A DNA stretch of 64,000 nucleotides from Crossaster papposus (GCA_037893245.1 JBAIAA010000102.1:124001-188000), one strand, 5' to 3'. Positions 11,546 through 23,107 are shown, counted from the stretch's first letter. The notes: generated by a model not told the origin, from the letters alone. Made by a program: numbers and translations.

Positions 11546-12641
11546 TTAGGCATAAAAAAAAAAAATGTTATGTTTGCGTAACCCGACCGACCCTAAAAAT
11601 ACGGCCGACCCTGGACATTTTTTTTTCAAGGGACGAAATTTAATGATTAAAATCTATATAAATCTAGTTATAAATACGTTTGAAACCATTTCTGACCGTT
11701 TCTCATTGTTGTGTGTGTGGATTGTGAAAATATTGAACCTGGACACGCTATCGTGTATCACTACCGGCTTAAACAATTATACAACATATCATTTTCATTG
11801 CTGGGAGCAGGGGGGGGCGGAGGGGGGGCCCAAGAAAGTGCGCCACCAACGTTGAAATGTATCTCATTCGTTCTTCCACGCTCGTGAGCCACACATCTCA
11901 CACAGTAAATACGTATAGATCGCTACCGCGAAGCTCACTATTGAAACACGTACAGATTTTCTCCGTGTATCGCTCTCCGCATTTAGTGATTCATGCAACG
12001 TCCGCAAAGCCAGGTACGCAGGCACGATCTACACGGATTTTGTTTGGGGCGATGTCATTTTCTGCCATTTTCGTTCGAAAACAACACGATAAAACGCAAG
12101 GGGGTCACAGGCAGATTTTTTTAAAAATTCAGTATATCACTGCTACATCCTTTTTTAACGTATCCATGGAAAAAAATGAGTGGGGTCAAAGCACAATTTT
12201 TCACAATTTATCGATTATTATTGCCCTTTTTAGGGGAGGTATTTGTTAACGTCGTTTGAGTATTTGTGCACAATCTCCACGCGCATCAACGGTACGTCAA
12301 CGCTTAATTTTTTCGACTGCTTTTTTCATTTTCAATACAATTTTTGTCATTGGATGATAAACATTAGGGTAAATAACAACCTTGTACAACTACAAAAGAC
12401 AAGATGTTAAGATTGGATGCCAAAAACTCTTTATTTTTCGAGTGAGAAAATTGTTCCCCCCTATTTTGAGAATGGACGGTACCACAGCGTTTCGCAATCA
12501 CAGCCTCGAAGGGCCCCCCCTCCGCCCCCCCCTGGCTGGGAGGAAAAAAAAAAAAAAAAAAAAAAAAGAATCCCGACCTACCTACCCTATTTTTTTGGGC
12601 CCGTTACGCCAACATAACATTTTTTTTTTTTATGCCTTAGG
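11546..12641. mobile_element. ~1.1-kb TIR element, no intact gene
   Basis: The ends read AGGCATA-polyA-TGTTATG and CATAACA-polyT-ATGCCT as inverted repeats of about 35 bp including a GTAAC/GTTAC step. The interior carries a G-rich run near 11810, an A-run at about 12546-12567, and no frame that looks coding. Probably a non-autonomous DNA transposon. Confidence 0.5.
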
Positions 12642-13380
12642 GTAGTGCACACTGGTAACATGAAATTTGAGATAAACAATGGCGCACTGCACGTATGCAA
12701 CGTGCATAATGTGGATCCGCGATGCTGTATTTAGGTAATAAATCAGTGCGAGGACCCGGTTATTACTGCGTGATAATGACCGGGTTGGGGGATGACCGCT
12801 TGTAATGGATCGAGCCGAAGGCGAGGTCCATTATTACTTACGTTTCCAACGTGAATCGACTGGATCGCTCCCAGCTTCAGGCCAATTAGCCAATAGGTGC
12901 GGGGGGCTGCGGCGTACGTTCGGGCAAATAGCCAATGGGCGCGGCCGCTTATCATCTCTTATTAACAAGGTTCAAAAATGTTTATTTCCATTGAAATGGG
13001 TATGTCTAACACCAAATAGTGCATTGCATTTCTGGATCCAGCCCCGTTTTATGATCATTGATAGTTGAAGGAGTTTTCGTGTGGTAAAGTCTTTTGCAAT
13101 TATTCCAATAATACATGTACTAGTTAAACATACATGTATGGTAAATGCGGAATAATAGGACAAGGGTGAGCTTTTTCAGGTTGCTGACAGAACAGAAGTA
13201 TTGCTAATGAAATTGTTCTATCCAGAGATACAGGGATCCATAGAGTGTAGCGCCCTTTGTTGGTAAACTAACTCGTCCACGCCTCCGCGCCGCCAGCCAC
13301 CCACAATTAAGATTCAAAACGAGAACTCTGATGTACATGTACATGTATGTACTGTACCGGTATATGCTTGCCACATTATA
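12642..13380. other. Intergenic, nothing recognised
   Basis: Contains several CCAAT-like motifs in 12880-12940 and otherwise unremarkable sequence. No gene is seen. Confidence 0.3.
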
Positions 13381-13636
13381 CACTGAACAAAAATATAAAC
13401 GCCCCAAAATGGTTATTTGTCTTGATTTGTAAACAACATTTTTTCCCATCTCTGCCAGTGAAGAATTGCTCAATGATGCAGTGATTCCACCCACATTTGT
13501 GTTTTAGGTGAAATCACTGCATCACTGGGCAATTCCTCACTGGCAGAGATGGACACAAGTGTTGTTTACAAATCAAGACAAATAACCATTTTGGGAGCGT
13601 TTATATTTTTGTGGGCGTTTATATTTTTGTTCAGTG
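13381..13636. repeat. Palindromic MITE with CACTGAACAAAA termini
   Basis: A 256-bp near-palindrome. The left end CACTGAACAAAAATATAAAC is matched by GTTTATATTTTTGTTCAGTG at the right, and TA lies on both sides. The inner arms (CTTGATTTGTAAACAA, CTCTGCCAGTGA, CACTGCATCA) also pair. It lies 186 bases upstream of the THAP transposase relic but shares no obvious end with it. Confidence 0.75.
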
Positions 13637-13821
13637 TACTTAGTCATGATTTGAAACAAGTCCTCCATCGTGTATGGCCATGGGAGCTTTCGACCGCGCC
13701 TGGAAATTTGAGGGTCAAAGTGATAATGACAAAATGCAACACAAAAATATACACATGTACTTAGGAAACTCTATTGTTCTCTTTTATGTCTTTTTTCGTA
13801 AGGTGAGGCTTTTGCTGAACC

Positions 13822-15353
13822 ATGAGGATATGTTCCGTTACAAACTGCGGCAACAGTACCTATCAAATTGAAAAATGGAAAGGAGGTCAGTGTACAAAGC
13901 ATGGATGCCATTTTGGATTCGGAACATGTGATTGTGACCCTCCATTCCATCTTCACCCATTTCCAACTGAGAAACGTGATGCAGACACCAGGCGTCGTTG
14001 GCACAAGCTGATCAACAGGACAAATTCCAAAACAAACACGAACTGGGTTGCAAAATCCTACGATCGTGTATGCTCAAGACACTTTCCTGATGGCAGACCA
14101 ACAAAAGAACATCCGGACCCTTGTTTGCATCTTGGCTATAGTTCAAGTTCAGCCACTGCTAAACCGATTACTCCAAGACGACCCCCTACCAAAAGACAAT
14201 TAAACCCTAGAGAACTAAAAAGGAGAAAAATAACGGAAACTACCGATGTCCAGATAGAACATCAGGCAGAAGACAAATACACATACAGGTGCAACTGCCA
14301 ACCAAATTGGGAATGCCCTGGATGTGAAAGTAAAGAAGGAAAAATAAGAAGTCTTGAAAAAAGAGTCCAAGATCTTGAACATGAAGTTGTTGCTTTGAAA
14401 GTAAGGTTGCTGAAGAAGCCTAAAGCTAAGAAACAGTACATCTTCTCTTCCACGGTCTTACAAACTGATACTGATGTTAACTATTGCACCGGAATCGAGT
14501 CTAAGGAATCTATGGATGCTTTGTTCAAATATGTTGAACCACATGCAAAGAAATTGAGTTACTGGGATGGCACAAAAAGAGCAACAAAGGGACACAAAAA
14601 ACGGAACTACAAGAGCACTCCAGCAAAGTCGGGACCAAAACGTAAACTGCCTTTGAAAGACGAGTTTGTCATGGTTTTGATGCGGTTGCGATTGGACTTG
14701 AGTCTGCATTTTCTTGCAATATTGTTTGGAGTGGGCGAAAGTACGTGCTCACGAGTCATCGTTACTTGGATCAGATTCATGGCAGGAGTATTGAAGCCTC
14801 TCATCGTGTGGCCAGATAGAGGAACCATCACTCGGAACCTACCAAGAGAATTCAAAACCTCAGGTGCATCATTGATTGCACTGAGTTTTTTATTGAAAGA
14901 CCAAGATCTCTAGCATTGCAAGCTGTAACATGGTCAGATTATAAAAAACACAATACCATCAAAGTGCTTGTAGGCATTACTCCAACAGGGACAATATCAT
15001 TTTTGTCCAAGGCATATGGAGGCAGAGTACCCGACGTTTTCATAACACGAAAGAGCGACCTTCTCCGTCTAATTGACCCTGGTGACGTACTGATGGCAGA
15101 TAGGATTCCCAATCCAAGAAGACCTACATTGTAATGTTTCACCAAGCCACTCAAGAAATTCAACCACTAAATGACACGCGACAAAGTCAGGAAAACCACA
15201 AATCTGCGCATTCATGTTGAACGTGCCATTGTTAGGCTGAAAATCTCAAAGTATTGAATGGCACTTTGCCTATTACTCTTGTATCTTCAGCCGATGATAT
15301 AATTACAGTCTGTGCTGCTCTTGCAAATCTCCAACCAGACCTCATTATGTAAA
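13822..15353 (+). pseudogene. Decayed THAP-domain DDE_4-type transposase
   Basis: The first frame (363 codons from ATG 13822) begins with a THAP zinc finger: MRICSVTNCGN (first CxxxxC pair), RRRWHKLINR, and VCSRHF, the C-x2-H half. A coiled coil (about residues 170-195) and the helix-turn-helix LHFLAILFGVGESTCSRVI follow. The reading then jumps frame near 14868 to IIDCTEFFIERP (first catalytic Asp) and continues through HNTIKVLVGITPTG to VLMADR (second Asp, about 15100). It jumps again to LRIHVERAIVRLK (third, Glu) and once more to LNGTLPITLV and ANLQPDLIM before the stop at about 15353. At least three frame breaks make it non-functional. THAP plus DDE_4 is the architecture of the IS4EU/ISL2EU-type eukaryotic transposons. 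That assignment is from family knowledge, not a search. Confidence 0.85.
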
Positions 15354-15915
15354 TACAATGTATCTCTGTAAAGCGGTGAATAACTCATTTTGCTTGTGAA
15401 CGTACATGTACATGTACTTCAAAGGTACAGTATGATGCTTTAATCAACATGTGCAAGAAGAAGAAAAAGTGAACATACAATACACGTATTACAAAATAAA
15501 GATATAAAAGGCTGACTACAATAATAATGTTTAAGCTGCTCAGTTAATTTAAAATATTATTATACACCCACTTGCAGCTGCAAGTAACCCTTAGTAATTT
15601 GTAACATAAAAGATGAATATCATTTCAAAATATGAAAACACTTCAAAAGTTGTCAAATTGCTTTTTTTGTAACCTCTTTGGCATCAATGTAAATGATAAA
15701 GAACACGTAATTAAATTTTGAAAGTTGAATATGGTAACTGGTTTGTTAATTAGCTTTGAAAGTGAACAGTTAAATCGCAAGATAACGGCTAACAATTCAG
15801 CAACTATCTGAGTGAAGTATATTTACGTGTAACAAGTAGTTATGTATACATGAATTTAACTCGCTCTTTAACCCTAGGCTCCCGCACTAGAAAGCTTGAT
15901 TTTGTGCCTGTGGGG
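15354..15915. other. AT-rich sequence between two transposons
   Basis: No gene seen. It includes ACATGTACATGTAC simple repeat near 15408. On the minus strand its right margin continues the interrupted piggyBac text for about 14 codons (HRHKIKLSSAGA) before a stop at about 15882. Confidence 0.4.
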
Positions 15916-17374
15916 GTAGCCTTGGTCAAGGCGTTCATCGTTACCCGTCCGTACGTACGTACAGCGCAGCGGTAATCTGAGCTCAAACAACGACCTCACG
16001 CGGCCACTATTATATGCAAACTAACTGAGGCTACTTGAACGCCTTGGATCATTAGGTTTTGGGGGCGGTGCTCATTATGCTAATAGATTAAGCTGACCTT
16101 TATAGTCGTTTTCTTATTGGTCGATCGTTGCGTAGAAACTGCATAATTTGAGCTAGCGGTGAAAGGTCATAGCTAGCTCGCAAGTGTTTACGAACACCGC
16201 CATCGTTGACATATTTTATCGGAGAAAGTTGAGTGATTTTTACGAAGGCTTGTAGGAATTACACATGAAGATTTGAACTGTCTTGCTTGATTGGTGAGGG
16301 TCGCAGTTATTTTCGCTCGTTTTGCTGGGTATTTTCTTGAATGTTGACAATGTTATGGTCAAAACTAGTTGTGTTTAGCTGCTTAGTTTTTAGTTTTCAA
16401 CCGCGGTGACTGGAGAAGGCCGCGACTCTATTGAAACGTGTCGAACTCGGCCCTACATTATGTCGCACACATCTAATCCAGCTGATCTGAAAACCGTGGC
16501 TCGGTAAAACGCGGAACTCTGATAATTAAATGCCTTGCCGGCTGAATTTTGCCAAGAAAATAATCTGAGGAGTTATTGGGGATATAAGACACTTGTCCCT
16601 GTTTAAATTACGATATTGCGATCACTTTGAAGGTTGGTTCTGCAGCCGTAAACATGCCCCCTCCCCACAGCGTTGGACCATGCTTGAACCACAATGTGGC
16701 GATACCGCACAGACCAGCATGCCTGGGTTAATGCCGATTATGCGGCGATAAGAAACTGACCGAACACGCTGAAAACTGACGCTGAGTACCTGGTCGTACG
16801 TGCGAGCTCCGAGCAAAATGGGGCTCAGGCTGCCTGAAAAATGACGGATTTCCCATAACCTGTCGGCCAATTCACAAAGACCACGAAGAAAGGATTCTAA
16901 TGGCCTTTCGCTGCTCGGGTCTAAAATCTTCGAGGGATAATATTTTCGCTGTAAAATTCAAACAACACGACAGATCTTCGGACGAAAGACGACGCTGAAT
17001 ATCTGCCATTTTGTCTTAAATGTCATGCTGCATCAAATTTGATGACGTCGGGTTTCAACCGCGTTGTGATTGGACACTTCACATCTTAGCCCCGCCTATA
17101 CTTATCTGTATTCGCATACGAGGTCATGCGCCACAAATGTGGCGCAAAATATAGGAAAAACATAAGATTTCAAAAACCCAATGATCCAAGGCGAAAAAGT
17201 AGCCTCAGTTGATTTGCATAAATAGTGGCCGTATGAGGTCGCTGTTCGCGCTGTATCTTTGCACGGGGCGCAAGCTAGCATGCAGCATATGCGGGGCGCC
17301 GGGCGCGCGTACAGTGTATTTCTGGACGGATAACGACGGACGGATAACGACGAACTCGCCTTGACCAAGGCTAC
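15916..17374. mobile_element. 1.46-kb TIR element inserted into a piggyBac relic
   Basis: The left end GTAGCCTTGGTCAAGGCG is exactly inverted at the right (CGCCTTGACCAAGGCTAC). Homology between the ends continues imperfectly for about 200 bp (ACCTCACGCGGCCACTATTA versus the inverse near 17225-17240; CGCCTTGGATCATT on both). TGTGGGG repeats immediately outside both ends (15909-15915 and 17375-17381), so a 7-8-bp target duplication is visible. The piggyBac reading frame runs up to 17382 on one side and appears to resume near 15908 on the other, so this element landed in it later. It carries a RecQ-like helicase start at 16812-17009. The superfamily is undetermined. Confidence 0.8.
16812..17009 (-). 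pseudogene. Broken N-terminus of a RecQ-like helicase
   Basis: On the minus strand, ATG 17009 opens MADIQRRLSSEDL and runs to LEDFRPEQRKAIRIL, a close fit to RecQ motif 0 (FRPxQ..AI). A stop then intervenes. In another frame, within a few codons, FVNWPTGYGKSVIFQAA follows, which fits RecQ motif I (Walker A, PTGxGKS). A stop comes soon after, and motifs Ia-VI are absent. The coding trace is therefore truncated and shifted. GC-box-like GGGCGGGGC and CCAATCAC lie 50-100 bases before the ATG and may be a remnant promoter. RecQ-like helicases of this kind occur in invertebrate repeats; this copy is a fossil inside a TIR element. Confidence 0.7.
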
Positions 17375-17381
17375 TGTGGGG

Positions 17382-18984
17382 GTTAGTGTTCTTGGTGGTA
17401 AAGTCTTGAGGCAGAACCTTACTTTTGACAGCTCCTGTCAGATATGTTGGTCGAGCAAGAAGTCTGCGGGCAAGGGCTGGGGATGTATGCAGTTTGTCTG
17501 TGAATATATGATGGTAGATGTCCAAGTGGTGTTTGGCCACTTGCATGGCAATGTCTACCATCTTTGTCGGCTTGGGTCCAGTGGGTTGCATTGATGATGG
17601 CACCAGTTGCTGATTCGGCCAGGGCGTAGATCTTGAAGTTAGCTCGATTTGGCTTCATTGGCATGAAGAACTTACGCACACTGGCCTTGAATCCTCTATA
17701 GCGGATCATTGCTTCATCAATGGCCAGCTCACAACAAGGACGGTATTTTTTTGGACATCTTTTTAGGACCTTTATCCCACAGGGGCTGAAAGGACGTTTT
17801 CTTTTAGCCAGGTAGCATTTCCCCTTGTCTCTGAGGTCAAGATCCTTGGCCGGATCCTTGCAAGCTAGGTGCTGTATGAGGGTGTCAAATCTGTTTCGAC
17901 TCGTGGTTGATGACACCAGATGGTTTCTGAGACCGGGTTGTGAAGACCAGTAGCCCTTGTAGTTGGCAATCTTCACCAGCCCCATCAAGATGTGGATGCC
18001 AAACCATGCCCGTATTTCTTGAAGAGTTGTCTGTTTGATATGGTTGACAACCAGGTTCCTGTTGGTCCACTTCACTATGCTAATGAAGTAGGCCAGTGGG
18101 AAAAACTTCAGAAAGTAGCCGATGGCCTCATCTTTTTTTTTGAATGTTGGGCCTGAGGGTCCAGCCGTGCTCGTCTGGGGTGTGGTCTGGTTGGTAGGCA
18201 GATGGGGGGTCCGGGTCACCGTCGGAGCTGGCAGGCAAGTATTTCTTTGTCTTCTTCTGTTTCTTTCTTTTCTTGGCTCGTTTTGGTGGTGGAGGGGTGG
18301 CATCGCTCTGCTCAGTGGCCGGATGGCCGGAATGGCCGGGTCATTGTCGGAGCTGGAAGGCAGGTTTTTCTTTGTATCCTGCTTTTTCCCTTCCTGGCCC
18401 TTTTTGGTGGTGGAGGGGTGGCATCACTCTTCTCTGTGGCCAAACTAGAGAGTCCGCTTCCCATGCTACCCAACTTTCTTTTTTTGCTTTTTGGGGGCTT
18501 TTTAGATTTACGTGGAGGTGAGGTGGCACCACTGTCATCCTTCTCCTCCTTTGTGGGCAGACTATCGGTGCTCTCCATTACCTATTCATCAGATGCCAAA
18601 CAGGGTGGTGAACTTTCTACTGCTTTGTCGAGGAATTCTTCTTCTTTACTGTCGGAGGTGTCTACGAGAGCCCTGTAACTCCTTCCCATCCGTATCCCGG
18701 CCTCTTAGGGCTGCCCTAAGCTCCTCAATTTTATGTTGCAGTTGAAGAGCAGTGAAACTAGCATCACTTCTTTTCTGTTGAGGCACTTTACTCTTTCCTT
18801 TCCCCTGGTTTTTCCCTCGAGCCTTCTTTCCTTTAGGACTACCATTCTTTACAGCAGCAACTCCCGAACTCTCTCCACGATCACGGTTTTTTTTCTTTGA
18901 CGTGCCCATAACTTTCTCAAAGAAAGTCTCTCGCTCCTGACTTGTTAAACTTTGTTGCAAATTTTGCATTTCCCTTGTAGTCAT
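17382..18984 (-). pseudogene. Decayed piggyBac transposase, split by a later insertion
   Basis: Minus-strand pieces from ATG 18984: a Lys-rich, Ser-rich N-terminal region (SKKKNRDRGESSG, then SDSKEEEFLDKAVESS in a shifted frame, then KKPPKSKKRK) leads into the transposase core. The core has EAIGYFLKFFPLAYF, EIRAWFGIHILMGLVK, and CELAIDEAMIRYRGF with the first catalytic Asp at about 17715. FMPMKP and FKIYALAESATGAIINA follow. A frame shift near 17590 leads to VDIAMQVAKHHLDIYHHIFT and DKLHTSPALARRLLA, with the second Asp in TDKLHTS. The frame reaches 17382, where the 15916-17374 element interrupts it. The C-terminal part with the third Asp is missing. No TTAA-bounded ends were found for this copy. 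Confidence 0.85.
18216..18450. repeat. Tandem duplication inside the piggyBac relic
   Basis: Two imperfect copies offset by about 120 bases, beginning GTCACCGTCGGAGCTGGCAG and GTCATTGTCGGAGCTGGAAG and both ending in TGGTGGTGGAGGGGTGGCAT. It duplicates part of the low-complexity N-terminal region. Confidence 0.7.
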
Positions 18985-19327
18985 ATTGACTGGATGTTCT
19001 CAAATTAAATTGAGACTGGGGGCGAAACTCATGATTCACTCATATTTATAGGAAACTCTGTTATTGTTATGGAAATATTGTCTAATGTTACCTAATCAAG
19101 GAGTCCCTTTTCAGATATAATTTTTGTTATCATGCTTATATTGTCACATACATGTAAAGTAAAAGTTGTAACATCCCATCTATGGCTAAATGGAAGAGTC
19201 GCATATTTTCACCAGTGCTGCCCTGGATGGACGTGCATACTGTATAGCCAACACAAGCATTGTCCCAGTACTCTTGCTCTATGACCCCTTGCCCTTGTGT
19301 GTCCCCACTCAAACACATTCTACACTT

Positions 19328-19650
19328 CATCACTGAACTCCCAAATTCCAACATGTACAATTCCATTTGACTAGGAACTGTGTTTAAGGCCATGGGTAAG
19401 CATATCCACGAAGAAATGCCTGTTAACTCCCCCAAACTCCAACATACGTGTACATTTACATTTGACCAGGAACTGTGCCAGGGACCATGGGTGAGCATAT
19501 ACCCACGAAGAAATGATTTTTAATTCCCCCAAACTACATACAAAGTACATACATGTACATTATATAGAGCTGACCAGCAACATGTGCTTTTGACCAGCCT
19601 AAATTCACCCACGAATAAATGCCTGTGCACTCCCCCAAACTCCAACATTT
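19328..19650. repeat. Diverged tandem repeat, about three units
   Basis: CCCCCAAACTCCAACAT, GACCAGGAACTGTG, CCATGGGT(G/A)AGCATAT and CACGAAGAAATG recur at roughly 105-120-base spacing, with the last unit degenerate. Confidence 0.6.
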
Positions 19651-20025
19651 AACAAGTCTCATGCCTTTCTGTCCTGAACCTCACAGAATTCAACAGGGTC
19701 TCTCTGGACCTTTGGTACCGAGTCAAACAAAGTCCAACAACAAGTTGTTATGGTTTGGTACCAAACCTAGCAGAGCCGGCTGTTTGAGTTTGATGGGTTT
19801 AGAGGGTGGTTATGGTTAAAGCAAATAATTTTTTTTTTAAATAAAAACAGCTCGTTCGATGTCATCGTGCAATTCCTAAATGCTTTGGCACGCATCTTGG
19901 AATGCACTGATCGTGCTTGCGTATTTACACCCAAGCCCTGTGAAATTTTGTGGAAATTTGTGTTAGTCAAAATGTTTGCACATTTCTAGTTAAATTACAT
20001 ACTACATGTACATGTACACACATTC

Positions 20026-20345
20026 GCATTTGTGTATCACTGTGGAGACATGGCTTTGTTCTCGTGTACAAAATGGTTAGAAAGTCGAGCACGTTTTTCA
20101 AAATGCTCCCATTTTAACCATAATTTTTTTCCTGGGTTGAAATTTCGACCCAATATACCCTATATTATACACTAACCCTAACCCACATCCTAATCCTAGT
20201 TTTTGAGTAATTTAAGTAAAATCCAAAAATCTAATTAGTGAAATTCACAATGGAGACCTATTCATCTATAGAAATTTACCCTCCGGAGACGTTTTGTCTC
20301 CATTGTACACATTGTGTTCATGTCTTCAGAGGGTACCGTATTTCG
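20026..20345. repeat. TGGAGAC-containing dispersed repeat, copy 1
   Basis: About 320 bp. It shares ATCACTGTGGAGACATGGC, TTGTTCTCGTGTACAAAATG, TTTCGACCCAATA, AACCCTAACCC-like text and TTTTTGAGTAATTTAAGTA with copies at 62790-63122 and, inverted and interrupted, 53075-54490. It ends near GAGGGTACCGTATTTCG. No TIR was established. Confidence 0.75.
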
Positions 20346-20819
20346 GAACTATGTTATCAGCTAAATTTCGAAAGCTGCATTCATGCGATTCTCCCCTGTT
20401 ACGACAATCACAATCTGTATAGTTGCATTTATTAAACGAGCATTCTCGCATGCATAGCAATACCAATCACCAGATGGTGCTTCTGTTAGAGATGCACAGT
20501 ACCAATGATACCACGAGCTGCAACCTTCACACCCGATACTGTTATCTTGAACATCCCTTATGTTCTGTTCGTCTACACATTCCTTGTCACACAGTGCACA
20601 TGTAGAGTGGTTTCTGCACTACATGTACATTGAACATTTTTTTCCACGTCTTCCTTGGCGGGGAAGTCTGGGGCGCTTGTTGACGGGGGCTTACCAGGGG
20701 GTACCCGCCTGCTACATGTAGATGGGCTGATCTGAAAGTGCCGGTCATTGCTCGATGGATTTTGCTGTTAACAAGTTCTGGAATTAGACATTTGTGGAAA
20801 AATCATCAACTTAGCTTGA

Positions 20820-21845
20820 GCAATTTTCCACTCATCTACATCAAAGTAGTCTTTCAAACATGAAACCCCTTTGGCGTACATATACAAAGAAGTAGCACCA
20901 ATGTCGTGCTGTGCAAGCTAATTGTGTCTGAACCTGCTTAAAGTAGTGGTGATTTTTCTTCAGTTTTACGAGTCCATCACAATCGGTCAGGCAGATGGCA
21001 ATTCTATTGCAATGCTCCTTAGACATTTTATCTCAAGGAGTCCTTCCCCACAGCAGCTGCAGTTCATAGTAGCGTCTGTTGAAGCTGCTATGAATGCCTT
21101 GTTTTTATGGACATACAGCCCACATTCCTGAACTACAAATTCTGGTGGCTTCTTTCCATTTGTAGCAAACTGTAGACATTTCTGGCCTTCGGTTCTGACT
21201 ATACTTCAGATTAGGAAGGTATGGGGAGGGGCCTACATAGCCCATGAGTCTCTTAATGAGGGGAACAGGTGCTTGGGTTGTTAAGTGTTCTGTTTCTTGT
21301 TACCACAGATCTGAGATTTGACGCTGTCATTCTCCCTGCTCTTAGGTTTCTTCATGTATTGCAGTCGCTCTGACCCCTTGTAGCTTCCTCCACTTTGGCA
21401 ATCTCGTCATCCGTGTATGGTTGGAGTTTTACTATGAATTCCTCTACTGATTTGTAGGCATCAGCGAGTTCCGGTAGACCTGAGGGGGGGTTTCTACTGA
21501 TGTATTCACCTCCTCTTCAAGTGTTATGGCCGTGTTGAAATCTTCTGCTGGCGAATACTTGGGAGCTTCCTGTGAGTCCAAGTATCTGAACACCGACGAA
21601 TTCCTGCAGCTCTGATACAATGCATCAACGAGTCCCTTACTCGTTGGCTTGGATCTAGATGATCGGATGGGATTAAAGAGCTGGTTGTGTCTGTTGTGGT
21701 ACCTATAAGAGTACACAGGGGAAAATTTTACAAAATTGCAGGCGCGGATCCACAGAGAGGTGTTTTGGAGGGGTAAACAAAAATCTCCCTGCTGGAACAC
21801 ACAATTATATTTATAATAGAAAATATGACAGTTTGCATGTGTCAT
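20820..21845 (-). pseudogene. Decayed YqaJ-type exonuclease (viral recombinase family)
   Basis: The minus strand shows an N-terminal segment from about 21845 (YRYHNRHNQLFNPIRSSRSK, then ALYQSCRNSSVFRYLDSQE). A frame change follows to GLPELADAYKSVEEFIVKL, IAKVEEATRGQSD and RLQYMKKPKSREN. The nuclease part follows: VVQECGLYVHKNKAFIAAST, CSCCGEGLLEIKC, then after another shift LVKLKKNHHYFKQVQTQL and HWCYFFVYVRQRG. These fit the YqaJ/lambda-exonuclease-like core, where GASPDG, LEIKCP and a Tyr-x-x-QVQ-x-QL motif supply the acidic residues, the ExK and the glutamines. Here GASPDG has become AASTDA. Several stops and shifts make it a pseudogene. Such proteins are repetitive in many invertebrate genomes. 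Confidence 0.75.
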
Positions 21846-22364
21846 TTATTGGTGTATAAAAGGCGAGTGTTATGAATAGAAGACTTGCTCAAAAACATTG
21901 TGATACCTTAGTCCACTTATCCGAATCAATCGGACATAACAATTTGACCCCCCATTCGCCAGATTTCCTTGAAGTCCGCGCACACGATCCAACATCAAAC
22001 CACTGTCTAGATACAAAGATTTTGTAGTTTGAAACATGACATTAACTCTAAATCTGTCATGCAACTTTCCACAAAAAAAAGCAAACACAGTTCAGTTCAT
22101 GAAAAAGCAGGTTTACATGTTTAGTAATCAAGTTTAAAGTTTTGTGTTAAAGTTTATTTGACTTTCATAGTTACAGACATGCATACTTAACTGTAATGAG
22201 CTGTTAACTCATAATGATAATTTACGTTTGCACATCCAGTCTTTAACTGAAACAGTTGATTTGTTTAACTTTATAAAAGGGAAACGTCTTGGATATGTAT
22301 AGCGCCCTCTTGAGATTGTATATAATTGTGTTATTAAAGGGTGCAAGAAATGTGTTTTGTATTA

Positions 22365-22860
22365 TAGTAGGGTCATATTCTTAGATTCCGTGACCATTTT
22401 GCTCCTACCTTTTTTTTATGATTGATTTCACTAACTGAACCATTTTAGAACAAAATGAGCTTCTATGTACTTTTCGTATGTGACGGCTAACTTCGCTAGA
22501 GCGCAATATTCAAAATGGCCGCCGACGCCATTTTGAAAAACATAAATTTCGATATCTCAGGTTCTAGATTAGACAGCAGTACAAACAAGGGGTCCTTTTC
22601 CACTAATTTTAACACTGCCAACACAATGAAATGGTTAGTTTTTAGTTTGGGGGTCATTCTGAGCTCGAAATCCAAGATGGCTGCCGTCTGCCATCTTGAA
22701 AACATAAAATTCAATATGTTAGGTTCTAGATTAGACAGCAGTACAAATGAGGGGTCTTTTCCCACTAATGTCAGCATTACAAACACAATGAAATGGTTAG
22801 TTTTTAGTTTGGGGGTCATTCTGAGTTCGAATTCAAGATGGCTGCCGTCTGCCATCTTGA
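22365..22860. repeat. Left TIR of the 5.9-kb transposon
   Basis: About 496 bp, the inverse of 27775-28269 with few differences. Its inner two thirds is itself a tandem duplication with a 161-base period (TTCTAGATTAGACAGCAGTA at 22562 and 22723). Three short palindromes of the form AAGATGGC...GCCATCTT (or AAAATGGC...GCCATTTT) sit at about 22511, 22673 and 22834. Confidence 0.9.
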
Positions 22861-23107
22861 AAACATAAAATTCAATATTTCATGTTTCAGAATACTAGTA
22901 GATGGAATTTTAGCATAATGATCCCATTATCATGTTTTTTTATCGTGTCAGGTGGAGCTGTCATTTCAAAGCTAAAGGTCACAAAGATTCGACATTGACG
23001 GAGACAAGTAGTGTGCTCTCAGCTGTTGAAAACAGACTGTGGTGTTCTTTTAAAAACTGTGTGTACGCGAGGAGTCCTGTGGTGTGATAGGACAATGTGA
23101 TGCCATA

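Noticed and set aside
18122-18678. Plus-strand frames rich in Trp, Gly and Phe
   Set aside because: Antisense of the low-complexity Lys/Pro-rich part of the piggyBac relic.
19328-19650. CRISPR-like or satellite array
   Set aside because: Only about three diverged units with unequal spacing in a eukaryotic context; a simple tandem duplication explains it.
22496-22868. Long mirrored frames at 22496-22868 and 27811-28138
   Set aside because: They come from the transposon arms, are present on both strands, and follow the 161-base duplication rather than any protein.
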